64,000 bases of DNA from Celeribacter baekdonensis (GTDB lineage Bacteria > Pseudomonadota > Alphaproteobacteria > Rhodobacterales > Rhodobacteraceae), in contig NZ_FNBL01000002.1 of NCBI RefSeq assembly GCF_900102315.1, positions 159,194 to 223,193 of the forward strand, in the 5' to 3' direction. The stretch's first letter is position 1; every line of letters begins with the position of its first letter. The notes below the pieces were generated by a model. It was not told where the DNA came from. It worked only from the letters and a program-made list of their open reading frames with translations, and ran no database searches. Below, in pieces: positions 26,740 to 35,382 of this stretch. The position numbers and the translations under genes were made by a program.

Positions 26740-28002
26740 TTACAGTGCCCGCCAGCCAATATCAGTGCGGTTGAAGCCGCCCGGCCACTCGATCCCGTCG
26801 ATCATCGCATAGGCACGATCACGGGCTTCTTTTAGGCTCTCGCCGCGCGCCGTCACGTTCAACACACGGCCCCCCACGGACACAATCGCCCCGTCTTTGA
26901 CGGCAGTGCCCGCATGGAACACCATGTTTTTGCTGTCCTCAGGCAAAGTGTCCAAGCCTTTGATCACAGAGCCTTTTGCGTAAGCGCCAGGATAGCCATT
27001 CGCTGCCATCACCACGGTGATTGCGTGATCATCGGCCCAATTGACTTGGGCCTGATCCAATCGGCCCTCAGCGGCCGCCAGCAACAGATCAAGCGCCTGC
27101 GCACCGAGCCGCATCATCAACACCTGACATTCCGGGTCGCCAAAGCGGCAGTTGTATTCAACAAGGCGCGGTTGGCCGTCTTTGATCATGAAGCCCGCGT
27201 AAAGCACGCCCTGATAGGGCATCCCGCGCTTGGCCATTTCCAAAACGGTTGGTTTGACGATCTCGTCCATGGCTTTTTGGATGACGCTGTCGCTCATCAC
27301 GGGGGCTGGGGAATAGGCGCCCATGCCGCCAGTGTTCGGCCCGGTGTCACCATCGCCGACGCGTTTGTGGTCTTGCGCCGTGCCGATGGGCAGGACGTTC
27401 TCGCCATCACAGAGGATGAACCAAGAGGCCTCTTCGCCCTCCATGAACTCCTCGATCACCACTTCGGCCCCTGCCGCGCCAAATTCGCCGCCGAACATGT
27501 CGTCAATGGCGTCCAAGGCGGCCTGTTCGTCCATTGCCACGATCACGCCTTTGCCTGCGGCCAAGCCGTCGGCTTTCACCACGATTGGTGCACCTTGGGC
27601 GCGGATGTACTCTTTGGCAGGTGTGGCCTCGGTAAAGCGGGCGTAGCCAGCGGTTGGTGCGCCGGAGGCGTCGCAAATCTCTTTGGTAAAGGCTTTGGAC
27701 GCCTCCAATTGTGCCGCCGCTTTCGAGGGGCCAAAGGTCAACACGCCAGCGGCGCGCAAATCATCCGCGACCCCAGCGGCCAAGGGGGCTTCTGGACCGA
27801 TGATGACAAAATCAATCGCATTCTCTTCGACAAACCCGACCACCGCCGCGCCATCGTTGATGTCAAAATTTGCGCATTCGGCGATCATTTCGATCCCCGC
27901 ATTGCCGGGGGCGACGATCAATTTGCCGCATTTCGGGTTTTGCATCACAGCCCATGCCAAAGCATGTTCGCGCCCGCCACTGCCCAAGATCAGAATGTTC
28001 AT
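26740..28002 (-). CDS. purD: Phosphoribosylamine-glycine ligase (GAR synthetase)
   Basis: 420 residues. It catalyses the second step of purine synthesis. N-terminal domain MNILILGSGGREHALAWA, the GPEAPLAAGVADDLRAAG loop, ATP-grasp segments including IVVKADGLAAGKGV near residue 140, GDPECQVLMMRL near 290, and the C-terminal VLNVTARGESLKEARDRAYAMIDGI. I start at the Met before NILILG, since the seven upstream codons are non-conserved. Divergent from xseA with a gap of about 75 bases. Confidence 0.96.
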   Translation of the reverse strand: MNILILGSGGREHALAWAVMQNPKCGKLIVAPGNAGIEMIAECANFDINDGAAVVGFVEENAIDFVIIGPEAPLAAGVADDLRAAGVLTFGPSKAAAQLEASKAFTKEICDASGAPTAGYARFTEATPAKEYIRAQGAPIVVKADGLAAGKGVIVAMDEQAALDAIDDMFGGEFGAAGAEVVIEEFMEGEEASWFILCDGENVLPIGTAQDHKRVGDGDTGPNTGGMGAYSPAPVMSDSVIQKAMDEIVKPTVLEMAKRGMPYQGVLYAGFMIKDGQPRLVEYNCRFGDPECQVLMMRLGAQALDLLLAAAEGRLDQAQVNWADDHAITVVMAANGYPGAYAKGSVIKGLDTLPEDSKNMVFHAGTAVKDGAIVSVGGRVLNVTARGESLKEARDRAYAMIDGIEWPGGFNRTDIGWRAL

Positions 28003-28078
28003 TCTCGCGTCCCCGCTTTTCATCCGGTTTCCGGCGTTTTAGGGTGAGTGAACAGACGACACAAGCGTGAGCACCCCT

Positions 28079-29647
28079 ATGTCCGAGCTTTTCGAAGAGG
28101 ACGGCCCACAAGGCCCGTCAAATGCGCCCGAATTCACCGTCTCCGAACTGTCGGGTGCGGTGAAAAAGATCATCGAGGGCGAATTTGGCTTTGTCCGGGT
28201 GCGCGCCGAGGTTGGGCGGGTGTCACGGCCACGTTCGGGACATTTGTATTTCGACCTCAAGGACGACAAATCCGTGATCAATGCGGTGAGTTGGAAGGGG
28301 CAGGTTTCCAAGATGCAGGTCCAGCCCGAGGAGGGGATGGAGATCATCGCCACGGGGCGGATGACCACATTTCCGGGTGGATCGCGCTACCAGATCATCG
28401 TCGATCATGTCGAACCGGCGGGTGCGGGCGCCTTGATGGCAATGCTTGAAAAGCGCAAAGCGGCCTTGGCCGCAGAGGGTCTGTTTGATCCGGCGCGCAA
28501 GCAACCTATCCCCTATTTGCCAAAGGTGATCGGTGTGGTGACCTCGCCTTCCGGTGCGGTGATCCGCGATATTTTGCACCGTCTGCGCGACCGTTTTCCG
28601 CGCCATGTGTTGATCTGGCCCGTTGCTGTTCAGGGCCAAAACTGCGCCGCCGAAGTGAGCCGTGCGATCGAAGGCTTTAATGCGCTGTCCAAAGATGGGC
28701 CGATCCCGCGCCCGGATTTGATCATCGTCGCGCGGGGCGGTGGCTCGGTCGAGGACCTGTGGGGATTTAACGAAGAGATCGTGGTGCGCGCCGCGGCGGC
28801 CTCCCGCATTCCGTTGATCTCCGCCGTGGGGCACGAAACCGATACGACGCTGATTGATTTCGCGTCTGACATGCGCGCGCCAACGCCCACAGCCGCCGCC
28901 GAAATCGCCGTGCCGGTGCGGCGCGAACTTTGGGTCACGTTGCAAGAGACGCGGGCGCGGATGGAGCGGGCGCTGAGCCTTGGCGTGGCGCGTCGGCGGC
29001 AACGGTTGAGCGATCTCTCTCGGGCTTTGCCGCAGCGCGGGCGGCTTTTGGATGGGCCGCGTCAGCGCGTCGATCAGGCCGAGGCGCGGCTTAATCAGGC
29101 GTTGATCACCTCGGTGGGCAATCGGCGGCTGAAACTGTCCGAACGTTCCGCCGTCTTGCGGCCCACCTTGTTGCGTGGGATGTTGAAACGCGGGCAGGAG
29201 AAAACGGTGATCCTTGGCGGTCGTCTCAGCCCGGCTCTGGCCCGTGCCGTGGCGCAAAAACGCCGTGATTTTACGAGTGCCACCAAAGGTTTGGACCCGA
29301 TGCGCCTCTCGCGTTATACGGTTCAGGCACGGTCGCAATTGGATCAACTCGCGGCCCGGTTTGAACGCGCCTCAAAGGCCCAGACCGAGCGCTGGCGCGG
29401 GGCGTTGGATCGCCGGGCCGGGATGCTTGAGGCGCTGTCTTATCAAAAGACGCTGGAGCGTGGCTATGCTGTGGTTTGGGATGCCTCAAACGGGGTTGTG
29501 ACCTCGGCCAAGGACGCGAGCCGGATGCATGAGGTGCAATTTGCCGATGGCCGGGCGCGGATTGGCGGCGGCGTGGCTGTGGCCCCGGCACCTGCTAAGA
29601 CGAAAAAGCCAAAAGGTGGCGGGCCGGATCAGGGGTCTTTGTTTTAA
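28079..29647 (+). CDS. xseA: Exodeoxyribonuclease VII large subunit
   Basis: 522 residues from the ATG at 28079; a GTG four codons earlier (28067) is an alternative start. The OB-fold N-terminal domain (FTVSELSGAVKKIIEGEFG onward) is followed by the catalytic core with VIGVVTSPSGAVIRDI near residue 148, IIVARGGGSVEDLWGFNEE near 220 and SAVGHETDTTLIDFASDMRAPTPTAAAE near 255. A long coiled-coil arm follows, and YQKTLERGYAVVWDASNGVV closes the domain. It degrades single-stranded DNA together with XseB, which is not in this window. Confidence 0.95.
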   Translation: MSELFEEDGPQGPSNAPEFTVSELSGAVKKIIEGEFGFVRVRAEVGRVSRPRSGHLYFDLKDDKSVINAVSWKGQVSKMQVQPEEGMEIIATGRMTTFPGGSRYQIIVDHVEPAGAGALMAMLEKRKAALAAEGLFDPARKQPIPYLPKVIGVVTSPSGAVIRDILHRLRDRFPRHVLIWPVAVQGQNCAAEVSRAIEGFNALSKDGPIPRPDLIIVARGGGSVEDLWGFNEEIVVRAAAASRIPLISAVGHETDTTLIDFASDMRAPTPTAAAEIAVPVRRELWVTLQETRARMERALSLGVARRRQRLSDLSRALPQRGRLLDGPRQRVDQAEARLNQALITSVGNRRLKLSERSAVLRPTLLRGMLKRGQEKTVILGGRLSPALARAVAQKRRDFTSATKGLDPMRLSRYTVQARSQLDQLAARFERASKAQTERWRGALDRRAGMLEALSYQKTLERGYAVVWDASNGVVTSAKDASRMHEVQFADGRARIGGGVAVAPAPAKTKKPKGGGPDQGSLF

Positions 29648-29667
29648 CGGGGCCGAGGTTTTAACGG
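29641..29667 (+). repeat. 10-bp direct repeat carrying the xseA stop codon
   Basis: GTTTTAACGG at 29641-29650 contains the xseA TAA and is repeated exactly at 29658-29667, seven bases later. Confidence 0.85.
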
Positions 29668-29668
29668 A

Positions 29669-30112
29669 TCAGACGCCGACTTGCGGACCCATGCAGGACA
29701 GCGGCCCGTCGCTGGCCCAGGCCTCGTAGAGTTCGGTGCCACTTTCGCCTTGGAACACCGCCTTTAACTTGTCGCTCTCGACAAAGAACTGCCAGCATTG
29801 CGGGGCGGAGCCGTCTTCGTAGACGAAACAGATGTTTTGCCCGGATTCGTACCAGATGCCCTCTTTGCAGGTGTCTTGGTCAAAGGCCCAGCGGACGCGG
29901 TTGCCGGGCAGGTATTCTTCGGCGCCGTACGGTTGGCCGTCCTCGGCAAAGGTCAGGGTCTTGCCGGTGGCATAGGCTTCGAATTCCGCGCCGGTCAGCG
30001 GGTCAGAGCCCGCCGGTGCGGCGAAAGCCGAAGCGGCGACGGTCAAGATCACGGGGGCCAAACAGGCCGGGAGGGACAGCTTTTTCATCATTTGGAAACC
30101 ATGCCACAGCAT
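29669..30112 (-). CDS. Small secreted protein of unknown function
   Basis: 147 residues from the Met that follows GGAGCTAAACGCA; alternative Mets lie at 30127 and just before KKLSLPACLAP. A signal peptide ends around SAFAAPAG. The mature part of about 110 residues is acidic and contains four cysteines (DTCKEG, NICFVYEDG, PQCWQF, LSCMG), probably two disulfides. It has the pattern TLTFAEDGQPYGAEEYLPGN then WAFDQDTCKEGIW, reminiscent of a small beta-sheet periplasmic domain. Convergent with xseA; I cannot assign a role. Confidence 0.7.
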   Translation of the reverse strand: MLWHGFQMMKKLSLPACLAPVILTVAASAFAAPAGSDPLTGAEFEAYATGKTLTFAEDGQPYGAEEYLPGNRVRWAFDQDTCKEGIWYESGQNICFVYEDGSAPQCWQFFVESDKLKAVFQGESGTELYEAWASDGPLSCMGPQVGV

Positions 30113-30174
30113 TGCGTTTAGCTCCATTCACATTCTTAACATCTGGTTAACTGGCGAAACATCAGGTGAGCCGG

Positions 30175-31245
30175 TCAACGCGGGGTGGGGGCGGTGTCTG
30201 CGTCGGAGATCAGCCGCGCCACCCGTTTGTCCATCACTTTAAACCAAAGCGGCGGGATCAGCGCGAGTGTCGCCATGGCCGGTAATGAGCGTGGCAGTCG
30301 CGGCATGTCATCTGACAATTCAAGCGCGATATAGGGTTTCATCGGATGGGCGTGATGATCGGAATGGCGCGGCGCATTGAGCATCAAAAACGAGGTGAAC
30401 CATTGCGGGCTGTTCCACGAATGCGCGGGGCCGACGGGTTCATATTTTCCCTCTGAAACCTCTGTTCGGCGCAACCCGTAATGTTGAACATAATCCGAGA
30501 GCATCAATTGCGAAGAGGCGTAGCCCGCGAGCAATATATATTTGAAAACCCCCAACATTCCGCCGATTTGAAAGGCGATGAACAGACAGATCATTGCCCC
30601 GCCGACATAGAGCGCATAGGGGTGTAGATCGGTGCTGTCAGAGCGCGCGCGCAATGCGGTTTCTTCGCGCAATCCAGCCTTGAAAGACCCGATCCACGCG
30701 CGTGGTAAAAACCGGTAAAAGCTCATGCCAAGGGGCGCGGAATTGGGGTCGTTCGGCGAGGCGGCATAGCGATGATGGACGCGAACATGGGCGGTGGCGT
30801 GATGGCCGAACAACAGCGTGATATAGACCCAAGTGCCCAGCCGCCGCAGCGTTCGATCCGAGCGGTGGATCAGCTCATGAGCGTTGGAATTGGACACCTG
30901 ACCAAAGAACAGGCCAAAGCCAAAAAACATGAACACCCGTTCCCAAAGAGTAAAAGGTCCGACAGAGAGCGCCCAGACCGCCAAGGCCATCATTGCAAAA
31001 TGCGAAATGGCCAGAACAGTGGACAGGGCATTGGCGTCGGGAAACTCGGCCTCTGGATCGGCAGGATCGCGGGCAAGGCTGACCAGTTGATCAAAGCCAT
31101 AGGCCAGTACGGTCATGTAAAGAAACCCGGCCACGGCCCATAGTCCGCCAAACAGCGCGCCCAGTGACAAAAGCGCGACGGGGGCGAGGGTGGACAGAGC
31201 AAAAAAGCGAATGATGTGAGCGGTTTTGGCGGGATTGGAACTCAT
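30175..31245 (-). CDS. alkB: AlkB-type membrane fatty acid/alkane hydroxylase
   Basis: 356 residues from the Met before SSNPAKTAH (AAGG upstream); an in-frame Met 15 codons earlier is possible. It has six hydrophobic helices and the three di-iron histidine clusters of the family: HELIH at residues 123-127, HHATAHVRVHH near 148-158, and NAPRHSDHHAHP near 305. The terminal-alkane hydroxylase role is established for the AlkB family, and it would need rubredoxin and a reductase. None is adjacent; the nearest ferredoxin is 6 kb away. The true substrate may be another lipid. Confidence 0.88.
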   Translation of the reverse strand: MSSNPAKTAHIIRFFALSTLAPVALLSLGALFGGLWAVAGFLYMTVLAYGFDQLVSLARDPADPEAEFPDANALSTVLAISHFAMMALAVWALSVGPFTLWERVFMFFGFGLFFGQVSNSNAHELIHRSDRTLRRLGTWVYITLLFGHHATAHVRVHHRYAASPNDPNSAPLGMSFYRFLPRAWIGSFKAGLREETALRARSDSTDLHPYALYVGGAMICLFIAFQIGGMLGVFKYILLAGYASSQLMLSDYVQHYGLRRTEVSEGKYEPVGPAHSWNSPQWFTSFLMLNAPRHSDHHAHPMKPYIALELSDDMPRLPRSLPAMATLALIPPLWFKVMDKRVARLISDADTAPTPR

Positions 31246-31344
31246 GGACGCACCTTCAGGAATGTGCAGACTATAGGCGGTGTGAGGCATGGGTGCAAAA
31301 GCATTAGGGCGTGCCCGTCAAAGAGGGTGGGGAGGACCGGAACG

Positions 31345-32004
31345 GTGCAGTTTGACATAGACCTTGGTGGCGGGACGGCTGTGGTGGTTCTTGTGGCGAT
31401 TCTTGCGGCGCTGGCCTATCTGCCCCTCACGTATCGCGACAAAACACTCTGGCACAGCGCGCTCAAAACCGTGCCTGTCGCGATGTTTGCAGGGAGTGCG
31501 GCGGCGCAGGGCGCGCCGGGGCTTTTGGTGGCGGGCTTGGCGCTTTCGGCCCTGGGCGATTGGGCGTTGTCGCGTTCCTTTGAGCGGGCGTTTATGGCCG
31601 GATTGGTGAGTTTTGCCCTCGCGCATCTGTGTTATCTTGGTCTTTTCATCGGCTTGGTCGAGACGTGGCGCATCCTTCCCGTGATCCTCTTGATTGGCTT
31701 TGCTCTTTCAAGCGAGCTTTGGCTGGCGCCCTTCACGGGGCACATGCGTTGGCCTGTGCGGGTCTATGTGGGTTTGATTTGCGCCATGGTGGTGGCGGCG
31801 TTGAGCCTGCCTGATCTGTTCCGCTTGGCCAGTGTCGGCGCGCTGCTGTTTATGGCCTCCGATTTGATCCTTGCGCTTCAGATGTTTCGCATGTCGCCGG
31901 ACACCAAACGGGCGCGCTGGGCGGGCTATGCGCTTTGGACCCTGTATATCCTTGGGCAAATGACGATTCTTTTCGCCTTTGTTGGGGTCAAACCGCATGG
32001 CTAG
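31345..32004 (+). CDS. YhhN-family membrane protein (lysoplasmalogenase-like)
   Basis: 219 residues from a GTG with GGAGG nine bases upstream; the longer open frame runs into the divergent alkB gene. It has about eight short hydrophobic helices. The family hallmark LALSALGDWALSRSFERAFMAGLVSFALAHLCYLGLF near residues 65-100 keeps the conserved Asp and His, and ASDLILALQMFRM near 170 keeps the second Asp. TMEM86/YhhN members hydrolyse the vinyl-ether bond of lysoplasmalogens; activity here is inferred. It sits 51 bases before ftsY and may share its transcript. Confidence 0.82.
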   Translation: MQFDIDLGGGTAVVVLVAILAALAYLPLTYRDKTLWHSALKTVPVAMFAGSAAAQGAPGLLVAGLALSALGDWALSRSFERAFMAGLVSFALAHLCYLGLFIGLVETWRILPVILLIGFALSSELWLAPFTGHMRWPVRVYVGLICAMVVAALSLPDLFRLASVGALLFMASDLILALQMFRMSPDTKRARWAGYALWTLYILGQMTILFAFVGVKPHG

Positions 32005-32055
32005 GGCTTTTCTAAAAGGCCAAGACCGATTAAGTGAGCAAGGAACGGAGGCCCT

Positions 32056-33264
32056 ATGTCGCTATTTTCGAAACTGAAATCTCGCCTGATGAAAACCTCG
32101 TCGAAACTCGACGAGGGGCTTGAGGCGATTGTCGAAGATGGTGGTGTGGAAAGCAGTGCGGATGAGGCGATTTTGACCGATCCGGTGGTGCCGGAGGGCG
32201 TGCCGATTGAGCCGCCACTGGAGCAGCCCGCGCCGATCCCTGAAACATTTGCGCCGCAAACGCCGATTGAGGCGCCCGACGAGACGCCGATTGAGATCCC
32301 GCGTGCGGTGACACCGTTGGAAATCCCGGTTGAGACCGTTGTGAACGAGGCTCCCGAGCCGAGTGCAACCGCGAATAAGCCGGGGTTGGTTGGGCGTCTT
32401 TTGGGCCGAAAAGAGACCCAGCCGGTGCTGCGTCGCACCCTTGATGATGCGATGTTGGAGCAGCTTGAAGAGCTGTTGATCACCGCCGATATGGGGGTTG
32501 AGACCTCGATGCGCGTCACTGCCGCGATGGCCGAGGGGCGGTATGGCAAAAAGCTTTCCGTCGATGAAATCAAGCGCCTGATGGCCAGTGAAATTGCGCG
32601 AATCATGGAATCCGTGGCCAAGCCGATGCCGCTTTATCCCAAGACCCCGCAGGTGGTTTTGGTGGTGGGCGTCAACGGATCGGGCAAAACCACGACCATC
32701 GGCAAATTGGCCAGCCAATTCAAAGCCGCCGGGAAAACCGTGGTGATCGCCGCGGGTGACACGTTCCGCGCCGCGGCTGTCGAACAGTTGCAAGTTTGGG
32801 GCACACGCGCGGGCGTGCCGGTTTTGACCGCGCCCGAGGGCTCTGATCCCGCCTCCTTGGCCTTTGACGCCATGACCAAAGCCGAAGAATTGGGGGCCGA
32901 TCTGTTGATGATCGACACCGCCGGACGGTTGCAAAACCGCGCCGATTTGATGGAAGAACTGTCCAAAATCGTCCGGGTGATCCGCAAAAAGGACGCCACC
33001 GCGCCGCACAACACATTGCTTGTGTTGGACGCGACAACCGGGCAAAACGCGATTTCACAGGTTGAGATTTTCCAAAAGCTCGCGGATGTCTCCGGCCTTG
33101 TGATGACGAAACTCGACGGCACGGCGCGCGGTGGTGTGCTTGTGAGCCTCGCCGATAAGTTCGGCCTGCCGATCCATGCGATTGGGGTGGGTGAGCAAAT
33201 CGACGACCTTGCGCCGTTTGACCCCGAAGATTTTGCCAAGGCCCTGATGGGTCTGGAGGTTTGA
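32056..33264 (+). CDS. ftsY: Signal recognition particle receptor FtsY
   Basis: 402 residues. An acidic, Pro-rich A domain (about residues 20-115, with many EPP/IE repeats) precedes the N domain and the SRP GTPase G domain. Nucleotide motifs are GVNGSGKTTTIGKLA from G205, AAGDTFRAAAVEQL, MIDTAGRLQN, and TKLDGTARGG. It docks ribosome-SRP complexes at the membrane. GGAGG lies ahead of the ATG, and the stop overlaps the next start (TGATG). Confidence 0.96.
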   Translation: MSLFSKLKSRLMKTSSKLDEGLEAIVEDGGVESSADEAILTDPVVPEGVPIEPPLEQPAPIPETFAPQTPIEAPDETPIEIPRAVTPLEIPVETVVNEAPEPSATANKPGLVGRLLGRKETQPVLRRTLDDAMLEQLEELLITADMGVETSMRVTAAMAEGRYGKKLSVDEIKRLMASEIARIMESVAKPMPLYPKTPQVVLVVGVNGSGKTTTIGKLASQFKAAGKTVVIAAGDTFRAAAVEQLQVWGTRAGVPVLTAPEGSDPASLAFDAMTKAEELGADLLMIDTAGRLQNRADLMEELSKIVRVIRKKDATAPHNTLLVLDATTGQNAISQVEIFQKLADVSGLVMTKLDGTARGGVLVSLADKFGLPIHAIGVGEQIDDLAPFDPEDFAKALMGLEV

Positions 33265-33695
33265 TGTTAGAAATTCTGCACGCAATCGGCCCGGGCAACT
33301 GGGTTTCGGGCGGTGACGTTGTTGAGCGTCGCGAATCCATGCAGGAGCTGTTTTTCGATCACCCGGTGTGCCCGGAGGAGACCGAAGAGGACTGGCCCGA
33401 TGATCGTCAACTCTACGCCGAAATGGTGGTGGTTGAGGGCGAGCGTTTGGTCGGCACTGCGATGTTGGTGGTCGATCCCGAACGCGAAGACCGCCCGGCG
33501 CGGATTTGGGGCATGGGGGTTTTGCCGGCGTTTCGCACGGATTTCATCATCCAAACCTTGGAGGAAACGCTCATTCGTGCCGCCCATCTTGATCCGGCTT
33601 ACCCGTTTATCGAGGCCACGGATGGCGCGCTTGTGCCCAATCCCTATTCGGACATCGAAGGCCTGCGCGAGCGTCGCGGCCCGCTTGCCGCCTGA
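33264..33695 (+). CDS. Conserved-looking small cytoplasmic protein, function unknown
   Basis: 143 residues, acidic, with no signal or membrane segment. It has an alpha/beta pattern: MLEILHAIGPGNWVSGGDVV, then YAEMVVVEGERLVGTAMLVVD and PARIWGMGVLPAFRTDFIIQ, and a helix LEETLIRAAHLD. The middle strand pair resembles the start of a GNAT fold, but no acetyl-CoA loop is visible, so I leave it unassigned. It is translationally coupled to ftsY by a one-base overlap, which supports it being real. Confidence 0.7.
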   Translation: MLEILHAIGPGNWVSGGDVVERRESMQELFFDHPVCPEETEEDWPDDRQLYAEMVVVEGERLVGTAMLVVDPEREDRPARIWGMGVLPAFRTDFIIQTLEETLIRAAHLDPAYPFIEATDGALVPNPYSDIEGLRERRGPLAA

Positions 33696-33726
33696 TTGCA
33701 GCCAGAAGCGCGCATGGTGTTTGCCC

Positions 33727-33770
33727 TCTCATGGCCCCCCTGTCTCATGGCCCTGTCTCATGGCCCCTGT
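33727..33770 (+). repeat. Three tandem TCTCATGGCCC repeats
   Basis: Copies start at 33727, 33743 and 33756, with 13-16 base spacing that differs by the length of a C-run. They fill the gap before the EamA gene. Confidence 0.8.
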
Positions 33771-33818
33771 GCGCTTAATCCTCTGGCCCTTTTCAATGGG
33801 CTTCTGTAGCAGGGCGCT

Positions 33819-34721
33819 ATGAGCAGTTGGATCCTATCCCTTGAAGGCACAGAGGCCGGTCACCAAGCAGCCCTCACTTTGGCTTTGGCAGCGGCGTTTT
33901 TGCACGCCTTGTTTGGCGCGCTGCAAAAGGGACGGCATGACCCGTGGATGTCTCGGGGCGCGATGGATTTTTTCTATTGCATCATTGCGGCGCCTTTTGC
34001 GCTTTTCGTGGTGCCATGGCCCGAACCGCATATGTGGATCATTTTTGCGGGCATGTTTGTCATCCATATGGGCTATAAAGTCGCCCAAGGTTACACCTAC
34101 ACCAAAGGCGCTTATACCGTGGTCTATCCGGTGGTGCGCGGCACCGGGCCGTTTTTCGCGGTCATCGGCGCGGGCTTGGTCTTTGGCGAACATTTCACCT
34201 TGATCCAATGGTCGGGGGTGATGGTGTTGATTGCCGGGATTTTCGGCCTTGCCGTTTACAACCTGCGCACCATCACATTGGGCCGCGAGACCATGGTGCC
34301 CGCCCTGATGTTGGCGGTTTTGACCGGGTCTTTCGTGGCGCTTTACACCACCTATGACGCCTACGGCATCCGCGCCACCGCCGATCCGTTCACGTTTTTG
34401 GCGTGGTTCTTTTTCCTTGACGGTCTTGTGATGCCGGTTGTTGCCGCGTTGCGCTATCGTCAGATGGTCGAAAAGCCCGCGCTCGGCCCCTTGGCGCTGC
34501 GTGGGTTCACCGGCGGCATCGTGGCGTATTTTTCGTTTGGCTGCATCATGTTGGCCACACGATTGGACAATGTCGGCGAAGCCGCCGTGTTGCGCGAAAC
34601 CTCGACCGTATTTGCGGCCTTGATTGGCTGGATCGTTTTGGGCGAAAAGGTCGGACCGCGTCGTTTGGCGTTGATGACCTTGATTGCGGTCGGTGCGATC
34701 ATAGTTGAGATGGGTGGATAA
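33819..34721 (+). CDS. EamA/DMT-family transporter
   Basis: 300 residues with ten predicted helices in two EamA halves. The first half contains YVYTKGAYTVVYPVVRGTGP-like residues near 105-120, and the second ends AAVLRETSTVFAALIGWIVLGEKVG, both typical of DMT carriers with a conserved Pro/Glu pattern. A metabolite exporter of unknown substrate. It lies 10 bases before yciB, so they probably form one transcript. Confidence 0.9.
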   Translation: MSSWILSLEGTEAGHQAALTLALAAAFLHALFGALQKGRHDPWMSRGAMDFFYCIIAAPFALFVVPWPEPHMWIIFAGMFVIHMGYKVAQGYTYTKGAYTVVYPVVRGTGPFFAVIGAGLVFGEHFTLIQWSGVMVLIAGIFGLAVYNLRTITLGRETMVPALMLAVLTGSFVALYTTYDAYGIRATADPFTFLAWFFFLDGLVMPVVAALRYRQMVEKPALGPLALRGFTGGIVAYFSFGCIMLATRLDNVGEAAVLRETSTVFAALIGWIVLGEKVGPRRLALMTLIAVGAIIVEMGG

Positions 34722-34731
34722 AGGACAGAAC

Positions 34732-35379
34732 ATGCCAGAAGACGCACCAGAGACGATCGCCGAAAAAAAGCTCAATCCTGTGGTCAAGACCGTGCTCGAA
34801 ATGGGGCCGATCTTGGCGTTTTTCGCGGGCTATGTAATCTTGAAAGACAAGGTGTTTACCATCGCGGGGACGGAATATTCCGGGTTTATCGTGATGACCG
34901 CCGTGTTCATCCCGCTTTTGGCAGCATCGACTTTCGTGCTGTGGCGGCTGACCGGAAAGCTCTCCGTCATGCAGATCATGACGCTCGTGTTGGTCGTGGT
35001 CTTTGGCGGGTTGACGATCTGGCTCAATGACGAACGGTTTTTCAAAATGAAACCGACGATGATTTACCTGCTGTTTGGCGGGGCTTTGGGCGTGGGCTTG
35101 CTGCGCAGCCAATCTTATCTGTCGCTGGTGCTGGGCGAGGTCATGCCGTTGGATGCGGAGGGTTGGAAAAAACTCACCTTTCGGATGATGTTGTTTTTCT
35201 TCGCGCTCGCCGTGGCCAATGAAGCGATTTGGCGGACGATGGAGACCGACACTTGGGTCAAATTCAAAACCTTTGGCCTGCCCATCGCAATGATCGCGTT
35301 TTTCATGGCCCAAGGCGGCCTGATGAGACGCCATTCGACCGAAGACGACACCCCCAAGGACAAAACGCCAAAGGCCTAA
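34732..35379 (+). CDS. yciB: YciB/IspZ septation-related inner-membrane protein
   Basis: 215 residues with five to six helices. Family pattern: VLEMGPILAFFAGYVI, the conserved LNDERFFKMKPTMIYLLFG near residues 95-115, and FALAVANEAIWRTMETDTWVKFKTFG near 155-180. In enteric bacteria YciB affects septation and envelope synthesis; the exact reaction is unknown. The start is the ATG after AAGGACAGAAC. It follows ftsY and the EamA gene in a common roseobacter order. Confidence 0.92.
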   Translation: MPEDAPETIAEKKLNPVVKTVLEMGPILAFFAGYVILKDKVFTIAGTEYSGFIVMTAVFIPLLAASTFVLWRLTGKLSVMQIMTLVLVVVFGGLTIWLNDERFFKMKPTMIYLLFGGALGVGLLRSQSYLSLVLGEVMPLDAEGWKKLTFRMMLFFFALAVANEAIWRTMETDTWVKFKTFGLPIAMIAFFMAQGGLMRRHSTEDDTPKDKTPKA

Positions 35380-35382
35380 GGC

